64,000 nt of DNA, taken from NCBI RefSeq assembly GCF_030548205.1, contig NZ_JAUORV010000011.1, positions 62,001-126,000 on the forward strand. The letters are read 5' to 3'. Position 1 is the first letter of the stretch. Every line of letters starts with the position of its first letter. Shown in pieces: positions 45,175-54,166 of this stretch. The stretch is from Aliiglaciecola sp. 3_MG-2023 (GTDB lineage: Bacteria > Pseudomonadota > Gammaproteobacteria > Enterobacterales > Alteromonadaceae). A model generated the notes under the pieces. That model had not been told where the DNA came from, made no database searches, and saw only the letters and a program-made list of their open reading frames with translations. The translations under genes were made by a program, and so were the position numbers.

Positions 45175-45507
45175 TTACTTAACAAGACGCACTATAGGTG
45201 AGGGGTTGACGTTTTCTACGATGTCTACAACGCGAGGATGTCGTACACCGTTTTTCACTTTATCATAAATCACATTTTTCATTTCTAACGCTTGGCAAAA
45301 TTTATAGAAGGTTAGAAAATCCTTTCGGGAAAAATCGTCATTCTCTCGGGTGAGTTGACTATCTATGTACATTGACTCCCCATTCGCTGTCAATGTTGCT
45401 AGAGCAGTATATGGCTCCCCGTATTTTTTAACGCGAAGTGCTCTAACCATTTTCACTTCGAAGATCCAATCGCCCATTTGAGTGAATCTGGATATTGATG
45501 AACTCAT
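45175..45507 (-). CDS. hypothetical protein
   Basis: A 110-residue soluble protein with no recognised family. It contains a beta-rich middle (WIFEVKMVRALRVKKYGEPYTALATLTANGESMYIDSQL) and a basic C-terminal half. ATG at 45507 is chosen because GGAG lies 6 bases before it; GTG 12 bases upstream is part of the binding site region. It stands alone downstream of a long AT-rich intergenic stretch. Confidence 0.7.
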   Translation of the reverse strand: MSSSISRFTQMGDWIFEVKMVRALRVKKYGEPYTALATLTANGESMYIDSQLTRENDDFSRKDFLTFYKFCQALEMKNVIYDKVKNGVRHPRVVDIVENVNPSPIVRLVK

Positions 45508-46091
45508 AGTGCTCTCCACTTAGAACAAAATTTTTATTATGATACCGCAATTTTCCTGCATCTAATGCAAAAAAAAGGCCAACGCTTATAACCCCGAATC
45601 GAGTCGCATCGGGAAAAATTTAAATAAAGTTGTGTTTCTGATCAGAGACTAAAAAGTGTCTTCGAATCACATTATGATTCAACTTAAGGCTACAAATTAC
45701 GGCTTAGTTTATGTAAATCAATAAATTAAATAATTTTTATTATAATTGTATTACTGTATCGCTTTTGCGACTTTTAATTATTATTTTTCTTTTACTTTAA
45801 AAGAAGTTAGATCTTTTTGATCAAGAGATAGAGTTAATACGACTTTGAGTTAATTTTCCAGCCCAATTTTGCAATTTTTGCCATAAAATGCATTTTTTTT
45901 AACTCTTAGATGCTATCCATAAACATATCTAATTTTTTACGGATAATAATATTCTCGCTCTTTTTTAATTGATTAAATTATCACCACCAGTGTAACAAAG
46001 GTAAAAAAAATGCCAAACTTTTATTCTAGTCTGAGATTTTAGACACGTTAACTCGCTATCATCAAAAAGATGTATCTATTAAATAGAAAAA
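45508..46091. other. long AT-rich intergenic region
   Basis: About 580 bases of very AT-rich DNA with many T and A runs lie between the 45175-45507 gene and the ilvC terminator. I see one small hairpin (GAATCA/TGATTC near 45664-45680) and no convincing ORF, tRNA or conserved RNA fold. A ten-codon frame at 46010 with a weak binding site is probably chance. The promoter of the minus-strand gene must lie in its left part. Confidence 0.4.
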
Positions 46092-46111
46092 GCCCGGTCA
46101 AATGACCGGGC
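46092..46111 (-). terminator. rho-independent terminator of ilvC
   Basis: A 9-base perfect GC-rich stem, GCCCGGTCA (46092-46100) and TGACCGGGC (46103-46111), with a tight loop. On the minus strand TTTTTC follows. It lies about 62 bases after the ilvC stop. Confidence 0.88.
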
Positions 46112-46172
46112 AAAAAGGGCTTAGTTTTAAGCACCTAACGACAGAAATTGGTACTGTCTATGACTAACTTAA

Positions 46173-47657
46173 TTAAGCAACATCAACAATTGCTTTCATG
46201 TCAGTCATATATCCACGTAGAGTTTCACCTATGGCTTCCACTCCACTTGAACGAATCGCTTTGTTTGCTTCGACTAATGCTTTGTTGTCGACACTATTTG
46301 ATGTGTTACTTAACCCCTTACCGACAAGCTCTGAAGAGATTGTAGACATCAATTTTTCACGCAATAGTGGCACTGCAGCATTGGCGAACAAATAGTTACC
46401 GTATTCAGCTGTATCGGAAATAACCACGTTCATTTCGTATAAGCGCTTACGAGCGATAGTATTTGAAATAAGTGGTGTTTCATGTAACGACTCATAATAA
46501 GCTGACTCAGGTAGTATTCCTGCTTCGACCATGACATCAAAGGCAAGTTCAACACCTGACTTGATCATGGCAACAATGAAAATACCTTGGTCGAAGAAAG
46601 TTTGTTCATCAATTTTCCCGCTGAACTCAGGTGCATTCTCAAATGCGCTTTGGCCAGTTTCTTCGCGCCATTTAAGCAGATTTGCATCACCGTTCGCCCA
46701 ATCTTCCATCATAGTTCTCGAGAACTCACCGCTGATGATGTCATCTTGGTGCTTTTCAAAAAGAGGACGTAGCATTGCAGTTAATTGATTGGATAACTCA
46801 AACGCTTTTAACTTAGCTGGATTGCTTAAGCGATCCATCATGTTAGTGACACCACCAATCTTAAGCGCTTCTGTGATGGTTTCTAATCCAAATTGAATTA
46901 GCGCACCAGCGTAGGCTGGATCCATGCCATCGGCAGTCATTTTTTCATAAGCGAGAATAGCTGCAGTTTGCTGCATTCCACATAAGATAGTTTGTTCACC
47001 CATCAAATCTGATTTAACTTCAGCAACAAAAGAAGACTCAAGTACACCAGCACGATCACCACCGGTAGCTGAAGCTAAGGCTTTGGCGATATCCCAGCCT
47101 TTATTTTGAGGGTCATTCTCAGGGTGTACTGCAATTAGTGTAGGTACACCGAAACCACGTTTGTATTCTTCGCGTACTTCAGTGCCAGGGCACTTAGGCG
47201 CACACATTACCACTGTGATGTCAGAGCGAATTTGCTGACCTTCTTCAACAATGTTGAAACCGTGAGAGTAACCTAGTGTGGCACCATCTTTCATTAATGG
47301 CATGACGGCTTCAACGACACTTGAGTGTTGTTTATCAGGCGTAAGGTTATATACGACGTCGGCTTCTGGAATTAATTGCTGATATGTACCCACTTCGAAA
47401 CCATTGCTTGTGGCTCTTTGGTAAGAGTCACGTTTTTCATCAATTGCAGCCTGGCGTAACGCATAGGAGATGTTCAAACCAGAATCGCGCATGTTCAAAC
47501 CTTGGTTTAAACCTTGAGCACCACATCCAACGATGACAATTTTTTGTCCTTTAAGGGCGTCGCAACCTGAAGCAAACTCACTTTTTTGCATGAATCTACA
47601 ACGACCTAATTGGTCTAACTGCTGGCGCAGAGATAATGTATTGAAGTAATTTGCCAT
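46173..47657 (-). CDS. ilvC: ketol-acid reductoisomerase, class II
   Basis: A 494-residue enzyme of isoleucine and valine synthesis (acetohydroxy acid isomeroreductase). The long class II form is expected in gammaproteobacteria. It has the Rossmann [50 protein letters not shown], and the Asp/Glu metal-binding [13 protein letters not shown] with a duplicated C-terminal domain. NADPH specificity is suggested by the Arg/Gln-rich loop after the Rossmann strand. It is transcribed away from ilvY across 184 bases. Confidence 0.98.
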   Translation of the reverse strand: MANYFNTLSLRQQLDQLGRCRFMQKSEFASGCDALKGQKIVIVGCGAQGLNQGLNMRDSGLNISYALRQAAIDEKRDSYQRATSNGFEVGTYQQLIPEADVVYNLTPDKQHSSVVEAVMPLMKDGATLGYSHGFNIVEEGQQIRSDITVVMCAPKCPGTEVREEYKRGFGVPTLIAVHPENDPQNKGWDIAKALASATGGDRAGVLESSFVAEVKSDLMGEQTILCGMQQTAAILAYEKMTADGMDPAYAGALIQFGLETITEALKIGGVTNMMDRLSNPAKLKAFELSNQLTAMLRPLFEKHQDDIISGEFSRTMMEDWANGDANLLKWREETGQSAFENAPEFSGKIDEQTFFDQGIFIVAMIKSGVELAFDVMVEAGILPESAYYESLHETPLISNTIARKRLYEMNVVISDTAEYGNYLFANAAVPLLREKLMSTISSELVGKGLSNTSNSVDNKALVEANKAIRSSGVEAIGETLRGYMTDMKAIVDVA

Positions 47658-47811
47658 TGTGTACCTACTGTATTTTTTACTTGGAAAATGTGCATTTCCG
47701 TTCTTTCAATGAGTGAACAGAAATTACTGTTTAATTTTTCTATCGAGTCAGTGACGACTTGTGATGGATAGAGTCTACTGCTTACGCTCTGTTGAATAAA
47801 ATGATATATTC

Positions 47812-47826
47812 GCAATACAGTATTGC
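47812..47826. promoter_or_regulatory. probable IlvY operator between ilvC and ilvY
   Basis: Perfect 7-1-7 palindrome GCAATAC-A-GTATTGC, 15 bases upstream of the ilvY start. LysR regulators usually bind T-N11-A inverted repeats in the divergent gap, and IlvY of E. coli controls ilvC this way with acetohydroxy acid inducers. The motif is seen; its assignment to IlvY is inferred from position. Confidence 0.65.
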
Positions 47827-47841
47827 AAAAAATGAAACGTT

Positions 47842-48708
47842 ATGGATTTTCGCTCTCTACAGTTGTTCCAACATCTTGCTCAAAGCCTACATTTTGGCAA
47901 AACCGCAAACGCGCTTTTTGTTAGCCCATCAACCTTGAGCAGGGCTATCCAACGCTTGGAAGAAGAATGTGGAGCAGAGCTATTCATACGCGACAATCGT
48001 AAGGTGAAAATGACCCTTGCAGGGGAAAAAATGCTGGCATTTAGTCAAGATGTATTATCAAACTGGAATAGCTTGAAGGCCGACCTTGATATGCTCAATC
48101 CCATGTTAACTGGGGAAATTAAGTTATATTGTTCAGTCACGGCCAGCCAAAGTCATTTGCCAACTATTTTGACTGTTTTTAGAGATAAGCACCCACAAGT
48201 TGAAGTGCAATTGACCACGGGGGATCCCTGGTTATCGGTTTCCAAAGTGGCAAATAAAGAAGTGGATGTGGCCATTGCGATTTTTGCCCCCGATATGCCC
48301 AAAGATATCAAGTTTCAACAGATAGATACCATACCCTTGTTACTGATATCACCCAAAGATTCACAAATTACTACCCTCGAACAGGTGGATTGGCGTGATC
48401 ACAAAGTAGTACTGCCAGAAGGTGGACCTTCAAAACGGATCGTTCATCACTGGTTCTCTGAAATGGGCATACGACCCAAAGTATATGGCACGGTAGGCGG
48501 AAATGAGGCAATTGTTAGTATGGTTGGCTTAGGTTGTGGTTTGGGAATCGTACCCCAGGTGGTGCTCGATAATTCCATGGCAAGCAGACGAGTAAATCGA
48601 ATAAGAATCAACAATATTGAACCCTATCAACTTGGATTGTGCTGTTTAAAGTCACGGCAATCTGAAACCTTAATTGAAGAGTTCTTTAATCAGCCAGAGT
48701 TTCAATAA
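47842..48708 (+). CDS. ilvY: LysR-type regulator of ilvC
   Basis: A 288-residue LysR regulator with the N-terminal winged helix (FQHLAQSLHFGKTANALFVSPSTLSRAIQRLEEECGAELFIRDNRKVKMTLAGE) and a periplasmic-binding-like effector domain. Divergence from ilvC and the strong N-terminal match identify IlvY, which in enterobacteria activates ilvC when acetolactate or acetohydroxybutyrate is present. It is convergent with comM, whose stop overlaps its last 7 bases. Confidence 0.94.
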   Translation: MDFRSLQLFQHLAQSLHFGKTANALFVSPSTLSRAIQRLEEECGAELFIRDNRKVKMTLAGEKMLAFSQDVLSNWNSLKADLDMLNPMLTGEIKLYCSVTASQSHLPTILTVFRDKHPQVEVQLTTGDPWLSVSKVANKEVDVAIAIFAPDMPKDIKFQQIDTIPLLLISPKDSQITTLEQVDWRDHKVVLPEGGPSKRIVHHWFSEMGIRPKVYGTVGGNEAIVSMVGLGCGLGIVPQVVLDNSMASRRVNRIRINNIEPYQLGLCCLKSRQSETLIEEFFNQPEFQ

Positions 48709-50213
48709 CGCAGTTCGTTGATGATATTATCTAGAGCCCTATAGCCAAGGGCTTCTGCTAAATGAACTCGTGTAATCTGTGGCTCTAATGACAAGTCAGC
48801 AATGGTGCGAGCAACTTTAATTACACGATGAAAAGCACGCATAGACAAACCTAGCTGTTCCACCGCAGATTGCAAAAACTGGCGATCTGCGGGGGCAAGT
48901 GGACAGTGCGTTTCCATTTCATTGGCGCTTAATTGGGCATTGCATTTTCCAGCTCGTTGCATTTGTCGCTCTCGAGCTTGAAGCACTCTTGACTTAACTT
49001 GCGAACTGGTTTCAGAGGTGTATTGAACATGAGCATACATTTCATCATTGCTTAACTTAGGCACATCGACTTGTAAATCGATACGATCTAAAAACGGCCC
49101 GGAAATGCGATTAATGTATTTTAAAACTTGTTCTGAAGTACTGCGACCATCTCGTAAGCTACCCGTTGGACTTGGATTCATTGCCGCCACAAGTTGGAAC
49201 GAAGCGGGGTACTTTACCTGTTTGGATGCTCGCGAAATAGACACCACCCCTGACTCAATGGGTTGCCGTAGCACGTCTAATACTCGTCGCTCGTATTCCG
49301 GCAATTCATCTAAAAATAACACACCATTATGGGCAAGGCTTATCTCACCGGGCTTAGGGTTACTACCTCCTCCAACTAGGGCAATGGCTGATGATGTATG
49401 ATGAGGCTGCCGAAATTTGCGTAGCAGCCAGGTGGTTGGATCTACTTCGTGGCCACTAATGGAATATACAGTGGCGGTTTCTAAGGCTTGTTGTTGAGAC
49501 ATTTGCGGCAAAATTGTTAGCAAACGCTGGGCTAACATGGTTTTGCCCGTGCCAGGCGGCCCAACAAATAAGATGTTATGATTTCCCGCGGCGGCAATTT
49601 CTAATCCGCGTTTTGCCAGCTGCTGGCCTTTGATGTCAGCCATATCAAATTCGTATTGCTGAGGGCGTATGCTGCTTTTTTGTTGCTCTAAGGGTTGCTT
49701 TTGCTGACCACAGAGGTGTAAATACAGTTGCGACAGGGTATTGAAAGCAAATACTTTGCTACCTTCTATTAAGCAGGCTTCAGAGGCGTTTTCTTTCGGT
49801 AAAATGGCTGTGCGTTTAGCACTGTTACAAGCATAATTAAACGGCAAAGCACCAGAGATGGGGCGAATGCTGCCGGTTAATGCTAGCTCTCCGGCAAACT
49901 CAAATTTTTCCAACTGCTCAATCTCAATTAATCCGCTAGCGGCAATAATACCGATGGCGATCGGTACATCAAAGCGACCTCCGTCTTTAGGCAAATCGGC
50001 TGGCGCTAAATTGATGGTAATGCGTTTAGCTGGAAACTCGAACCCTGAGTTGAGCAAGGCGCTTCTAACCCGTTCTTTGGACTCGCGCACAGCGGCATCA
50101 GCTAATCCTACTAGGTTAAATGCAGGTAAGCCGTTGGCTAAGTGCACTTCGATACTGATTAATGGCGCATCTATGCCCACAGATGCCCGCGAATATACTA
50201 CGGCTAACGACAT
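48702..50213 (-). CDS. comM: YifB/ComM AAA ATPase
   Basis: A 503-residue protein with the MSLAVVYSRASVGIDAPLISIEVHLANGLPAFNLVGLADAAVRESKERVRSAL N-terminal domain, Walker A GPPGTGKT, Walker B GVLFLDELPEY and a Mg-chelatase-like C-terminus. ComM is a hexameric helicase that promotes branch migration during natural transformation. ATG at 50213 is preferred because AGGGA lies about 8 bases before it; a GTG upstream is less likely. It overlaps the 3' end of ilvY. Its presence, though widespread, is compatible with natural competence. Confidence 0.96.
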   Translation of the reverse strand: MSLAVVYSRASVGIDAPLISIEVHLANGLPAFNLVGLADAAVRESKERVRSALLNSGFEFPAKRITINLAPADLPKDGGRFDVPIAIGIIAASGLIEIEQLEKFEFAGELALTGSIRPISGALPFNYACNSAKRTAILPKENASEACLIEGSKVFAFNTLSQLYLHLCGQQKQPLEQQKSSIRPQQYEFDMADIKGQQLAKRGLEIAAAGNHNILFVGPPGTGKTMLAQRLLTILPQMSQQQALETATVYSISGHEVDPTTWLLRKFRQPHHTSSAIALVGGGSNPKPGEISLAHNGVLFLDELPEYERRVLDVLRQPIESGVVSISRASKQVKYPASFQLVAAMNPSPTGSLRDGRSTSEQVLKYINRISGPFLDRIDLQVDVPKLSNDEMYAHVQYTSETSSQVKSRVLQARERQMQRAGKCNAQLSANEMETHCPLAPADRQFLQSAVEQLGLSMRAFHRVIKVARTIADLSLEPQITRVHLAEALGYRALDNIINELRY

Positions 50214-50416
50214 CAACACTTCCCTATGCAGTGCGTTTAACTTGTATGCTAAAAATAGAAAGTATTTTATGTTTTTGCCAGAAACTTAGGTCTAGTTTTG
50301 ATGCTCGTTCCTAATTACTCAGCCTATTCACCCTTTTCTAATCCCAGTTAATTAAATTAAATGGCGTATAAAGAATAATATATGCCCTTTGAAAACTTGA
50401 TTCTGCGGGGGGTTAC

Positions 50417-50524
50417 ATGATATTTCTATACAACAGTGACGATCTTATTAATATGAATACCAAATTTAATACAACTATCGAGCAAGTGTTGATTGTGATT
50501 ATTGACGCGCGGGGGAAACTCTAG
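50417..50524 (+). CDS. ilvL: ilv leader peptide (attenuation)
   Basis: A 35-codon frame starting at ATG 50417 after a G-rich binding site (GGGGGG) and ending at TAG 50522-50524. Its late codons GTG TTG ATT GTG ATT ATT read Val-Leu-Ile-Val-Ile-Ile, with other Ile and Leu codons earlier (ATA, CTA, CTT, ATT). It is followed by DARGKL and the stop, similar to the tail of E. coli IlvL. The position before an antiterminator and terminator in front of ilvD makes it a branched-chain amino-acid sensing leader peptide. An ATG at 50453 would give a 23-residue version but lacks a binding site. Confidence 0.8.
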   Translation: MIFLYNSDDLINMNTKFNTTIEQVLIVIIDARGKL

Positions 50525-50587
50525 CGAGGGTAGGTGTATTTATAGATTTGCCAAACCCTCGCAGTAAAACGCGGGGGTTTTTGTTTT
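50524..50587 (+). promoter_or_regulatory. ilvDA transcription attenuator (antiterminator/terminator)
   Basis: Terminator: AAACCCTCGC (50553-50562) pairs with GCGGGGGTTT (50571-50580; one G-T), followed by TTTTTGTTTTT. Antiterminator: GCGAGGGT (50524-50531) is perfectly complementary to ACCCTCGC (50555-50562), the left arm of the terminator. A ribosome stalled on the Val/Leu/Ile codons leaves 50524-50531 free and the antiterminator forms; a ribosome reaching the UAG covers it and the terminator forms. The exclusive pairings are seen; the mechanism is established for ilvGMEDA of E. coli. Confidence 0.85.
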
Positions 50588-50649
50588 TAAAGGCTGAAAC
50601 AAAAACATATTAATTTCGTAAACATGATTTCAATTTAGAGGGTTTTACC

Positions 50650-52497
50650 ATGCCAAAGTTACGTTCATCCACTACCACACAAGGCCGCAATATGGCAGGT
50701 GCCAGAGCTTTGTGGCGTGCCACTGGCATGAAAGATGGCGATTTTCATAAGCCCATTATCGCAGTGTCTAACTCTTTTACTCAATTTGTTCCTGGGCACG
50801 TACATTTAAAAGATATGGGCCAATTGGTTGCCCGCAGTATCGAAGAAGCGGGTGGTGTGGCTAAAGAGTTCAATACTATTGCGGTTGATGATGGTATTGC
50901 TATGGGTCATAGCGGAATGTTGTACAGTTTGCCTTCACGAGAAATCATTGCCGATTCAGTGGAGTATATGGTAAACGCCCACTGTGCAGACGCCATTGTG
51001 TGTATCTCTAATTGTGACAAAATCACGCCGGGAATGTTGATGGCGTCGATGCGCTTGAATATTCCCGTTATTTTTGTTTCCGGTGGTCCCATGGAAGCGG
51101 GTAAAACCAAGCTTTCAGATCAAATCATCAAACTTGATTTGGTTGATGCTATGGTGGCTGGCGTTGATGACAACGTGACTGATGACGACAGTCAAGAAGT
51201 AGAACGTTCAGCTTGTCCTACATGTGGTTCTTGTTCTGGTATGTTCACCGCTAACTCCATGAATTGCTTAACTGAGGCTCTAGGTTTATCGCTACCTGGT
51301 AATGGTTCTATGTTGGCAACTCATGCGGATCGTGAAGGATTGTTCAAACAAGCTGGTAAACAAATTGTTGAGCTTTGCCGTCGTTACTATAAAGAAGATG
51401 ACGTTTCTGTTTTACCTCGCAATATCGCGAATTTTAAAGCTTTCGAGAACGCCATGAGCCTGGATATCGCCATGGGCGGCTCAACCAATACCATTTTGCA
51501 TTTATTAGCCGCAGCGGTAGAAGGAGAAATTCCATTTACCCTCGATGATATTGATCGTTTATCTCGTAAAGTTCCGCATCTATGTAAAGTTGCGCCCTCT
51601 ACACCTAAATACCACATGGAAGATGTGCACCGTGCCGGTGGTGTATTAGGCATTTTGGCGGAAATAAATCGTGCGGGTTTATTGCATGCCGACTGTCCTC
51701 ATGTGTTGGGTAAGTCAATAGGCGAAGTCATTGCGGATTGGGATATAACCAACCCAGCTAACGAAAAAGCCATCGAATTTTATAAAGCCGGCCCTGCAGG
51801 GATCCGCACGACTAAAGCCTTCAGTCAAGATTGTCGCTGGCCGACAGCAGATACTGACCGTACCGATGGTTGTATACGCAGTATCGATAATGCATTTAGC
51901 GAAGAGGGTGGCTTAGCTGTCTTATTTGGTAACATTGCTGAAGATGGTTGTATTGTAAAAACTGCGGGTGTAGATGAGTCTATCCACAAATTTACGGGGC
52001 GGGCGCGTATTTTTGAAAGCCAAGATGAAGCTGTCGCCGCTATTTTGGGTGATCAGATTGTTGCCGGTGATGTGGTGATTATTCGTTACGAAGGTCCTAA
52101 AGGTGGTCCGGGCATGCAAGAAATGTTGTACCCAACCACTTATCTAAAAGCCAAAGGTTTAGGTAAAGAGTGTGCCTTGATCACTGACGGAAGATTTTCA
52201 GGTGGTACTTCTGGTTTATCCATTGGTCACTGTGCGCCAGAAGCTGCGAGTGGCGGTGGCATAGGCTTAGTGGAAGAAGGCGACACCATTTTGATTGATA
52301 TTCCCGGTCGCAAAATTGGAATTGATATCAGTGATGCTGAGTTACAAACTCGCCGCGATGCCATGAATAATAGTCCTAGACCTTGGAAGCCAGCAACGCG
52401 TCAGCGTAAGGTTTCCCTGGCGTTAAAAGCATATGCGTTATTAGCCACAAGTGCCGATAAAGGCGGAGTACGTGATGCTTCGAAATTGGAAGACTAA
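50650..52497 (+). CDS. ilvD: dihydroxy-acid dehydratase
   Basis: A 615-residue iron-sulfur dehydratase acting on the third step of isoleucine and valine synthesis. Conserved parts include [42 protein letters not shown] and [19 protein letters not shown] (Fe-S Cys residues), and the C-terminal [14 protein letters not shown]. Length matches E. coli IlvD (616). ilvA starts immediately after the stop. The upstream attenuator controls both genes. Confidence 0.98.
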   Translation: MPKLRSSTTTQGRNMAGARALWRATGMKDGDFHKPIIAVSNSFTQFVPGHVHLKDMGQLVARSIEEAGGVAKEFNTIAVDDGIAMGHSGMLYSLPSREIIADSVEYMVNAHCADAIVCISNCDKITPGMLMASMRLNIPVIFVSGGPMEAGKTKLSDQIIKLDLVDAMVAGVDDNVTDDDSQEVERSACPTCGSCSGMFTANSMNCLTEALGLSLPGNGSMLATHADREGLFKQAGKQIVELCRRYYKEDDVSVLPRNIANFKAFENAMSLDIAMGGSTNTILHLLAAAVEGEIPFTLDDIDRLSRKVPHLCKVAPSTPKYHMEDVHRAGGVLGILAEINRAGLLHADCPHVLGKSIGEVIADWDITNPANEKAIEFYKAGPAGIRTTKAFSQDCRWPTADTDRTDGCIRSIDNAFSEEGGLAVLFGNIAEDGCIVKTAGVDESIHKFTGRARIFESQDEAVAAILGDQIVAGDVVIIRYEGPKGGPGMQEMLYPTTYLKAKGLGKECALITDGRFSGGTSGLSIGHCAPEAASGGGIGLVEEGDTILIDIPGRKIGIDISDAELQTRRDAMNNSPRPWKPATRQRKVSLALKAYALLATSADKGGVRDASKLED

Positions 52498-54039
52498 ATG
52501 AGTTTATCTGCTAATGAGTATTTGAAACGTATTTTACTGTCACCGGTTTATGATGTGGCAGTAAATAGCGAGCTCAATCGGTTAACCAGTTTATCTAGTG
52601 CTTTAGGTAATGATATTTATTTAAAGCGCGAAGATCAGCAACCGGTGAAATCCTTCAAGCTGCGCGGTGCCTATAATAAATTGGCATGTTTATCTGAGCA
52701 GCAATTGCAGGCAGGTGTGGTTGCCGCATCAGCAGGCAATCATGCCCAAGGTGTTGCTTATTCCGCTAAGATTAAAAAGATCCAAGCTACAATAGTGATG
52801 CCAGAAACTACTCCAGATATTAAAGTGGATGCGGTAAGGCGCTTTGGTGGTGAGTATGCCCACGTTGTGCTACATGGCACTAGCTTTGATGAGGCGAAAG
52901 CAGAAGCGCTGCGTCTATCCGAAGTTAATGGCTACACTATGGTTGCCCCTTTTGACGATGAAGACGTCATTGTTGGCCAAGGCACTATTGGTAGAGAGCT
53001 GCTTGAGCAGTTGCCTGACTTAGATATCTTATTCATCGCTGTTGGTGGGGGTGGTTTGGCTGCTGGTATCAGCGTTTATCTTAAGCAGTTACGACCGGAT
53101 TTGAAAATCATTGCGGTAGAATCTGATGAATCTGCCTGCTTACAAGCTGCATTGCAAGCAGGTGAGCCTGTGCCACTTGCGTCGGTGGGCATATTTGCTG
53201 ACGGTGTGGCAGTGAAGACGATTGGAACTGAGCCGTTTCGCTTATGTCAGCAATATGTTGATGATGTTATTACCGTCAATACCGATGAAATTTGCGCCGC
53301 TATCAAAGACATTTTTGATGATACTCGAGTGATTGCGGAACCTGCTGGTGCTTTATCTGTGGCCGGGATTCGAAAGTACCTTAGTGAGCATACTCTATCG
53401 GGCAAAAAAATTGGTGGCATCTTATGTGGTGCGAATATCAATTTTCATACCCTGCGATACGTATCTGAACGCTGTGAGCTAGGAGAGCAAAAAGAAGCGG
53501 TTTTTGCCGTTAAAATCCCTGAACAGAAAGGTGAATTTAAACGCTTTTGCGAATTGCTAGGTGGCAGAACCATTACTGAATTCAATTATCGCTATGCCAA
53601 TGATGGTGAAGCCCATATTTTTGTTGGTATAAAATTACGCTTTGGACGAGAAGAATATCATCAATTAGAGAAGTTACTCACCGATAGCGGCTATCAGTGT
53701 TTTGATTTGTCTGAAAATGAAATGGCTAAGCTGCATGTGCGTTACATGGTGGGTGGACGTCCACCTACGTTGCTCAATGAGCGCATCTTTTCCTTTGAGT
53801 TTCCGGAATACCCCGGAGCTTTGATGAAGTTCTTAAATACTCTTGGTGAGTCATGGAATATCACGCTATTCCATTATCGGAATCATGGTGCTGCCGAAGG
53901 TTTAGTGCTTGCTGGGTTTGATTTACCTGATCAAGGGAGAGTCGACTTCGATCAGCATCTAGATAAACTTGGCTATCAATATGACGAACAAACAAGCAAT
54001 CCAGCTTATCAATTCTTTTTATCTGATTTAGCTAAATAG
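52498..54039 (+). CDS. ilvA: threonine ammonia-lyase (threonine deaminase), biosynthetic
   Basis: A 513-residue PLP enzyme making 2-oxobutanoate for isoleucine. The catalytic Lys is in QQPVKSFKLRGAYNK; SAGNHAQGVA binds the PLP phosphate region, and GGGGLAAG is the PLP phosphate loop. The C-terminal half (about 330-513) has two ACT-like regulatory domains, so feedback inhibition by isoleucine is expected. Length matches E. coli IlvA (514). It begins on the base after the ilvD stop codon. Confidence 0.97.
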   Translation: MSLSANEYLKRILLSPVYDVAVNSELNRLTSLSSALGNDIYLKREDQQPVKSFKLRGAYNKLACLSEQQLQAGVVAASAGNHAQGVAYSAKIKKIQATIVMPETTPDIKVDAVRRFGGEYAHVVLHGTSFDEAKAEALRLSEVNGYTMVAPFDDEDVIVGQGTIGRELLEQLPDLDILFIAVGGGGLAAGISVYLKQLRPDLKIIAVESDESACLQAALQAGEPVPLASVGIFADGVAVKTIGTEPFRLCQQYVDDVITVNTDEICAAIKDIFDDTRVIAEPAGALSVAGIRKYLSEHTLSGKKIGGILCGANINFHTLRYVSERCELGEQKEAVFAVKIPEQKGEFKRFCELLGGRTITEFNYRYANDGEAHIFVGIKLRFGREEYHQLEKLLTDSGYQCFDLSENEMAKLHVRYMVGGRPPTLLNERIFSFEFPEYPGALMKFLNTLGESWNITLFHYRNHGAAEGLVLAGFDLPDQGRVDFDQHLDKLGYQYDEQTSNPAYQFFLSDLAK

Positions 54040-54110
54040 TTGCCAAAAAATGCAAATGGCTCCTTAATGAAGTGACCCCATTTAGTTGGGCTCATTGCTA
54101 AGGGGTAACC

Positions 54111-54155
54111 AAGGCCTGATTTCGATATTGTATCGGACTCAGGCCTTTTTATTTT
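54111..54155 (+). terminator. rho-independent terminator of ilvDA
   Basis: A 9-base outer stem AAGGCCTGA (54111-54119)/TCAGGCCTT (54139-54147) plus an inner CGATA/TATCG stem, followed by TTTATTTTT. It lies about 70 bases after ilvA and before the convergent plsB. Confidence 0.88.
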
Positions 54156-54166
54156 TGCTTATGCGA

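Noticed and set aside
46010-46042. Ten-codon frame in the AT-rich gap before ilvC
   Set aside because: The binding site is weak and there is no attenuator or regulated gene downstream on that strand.
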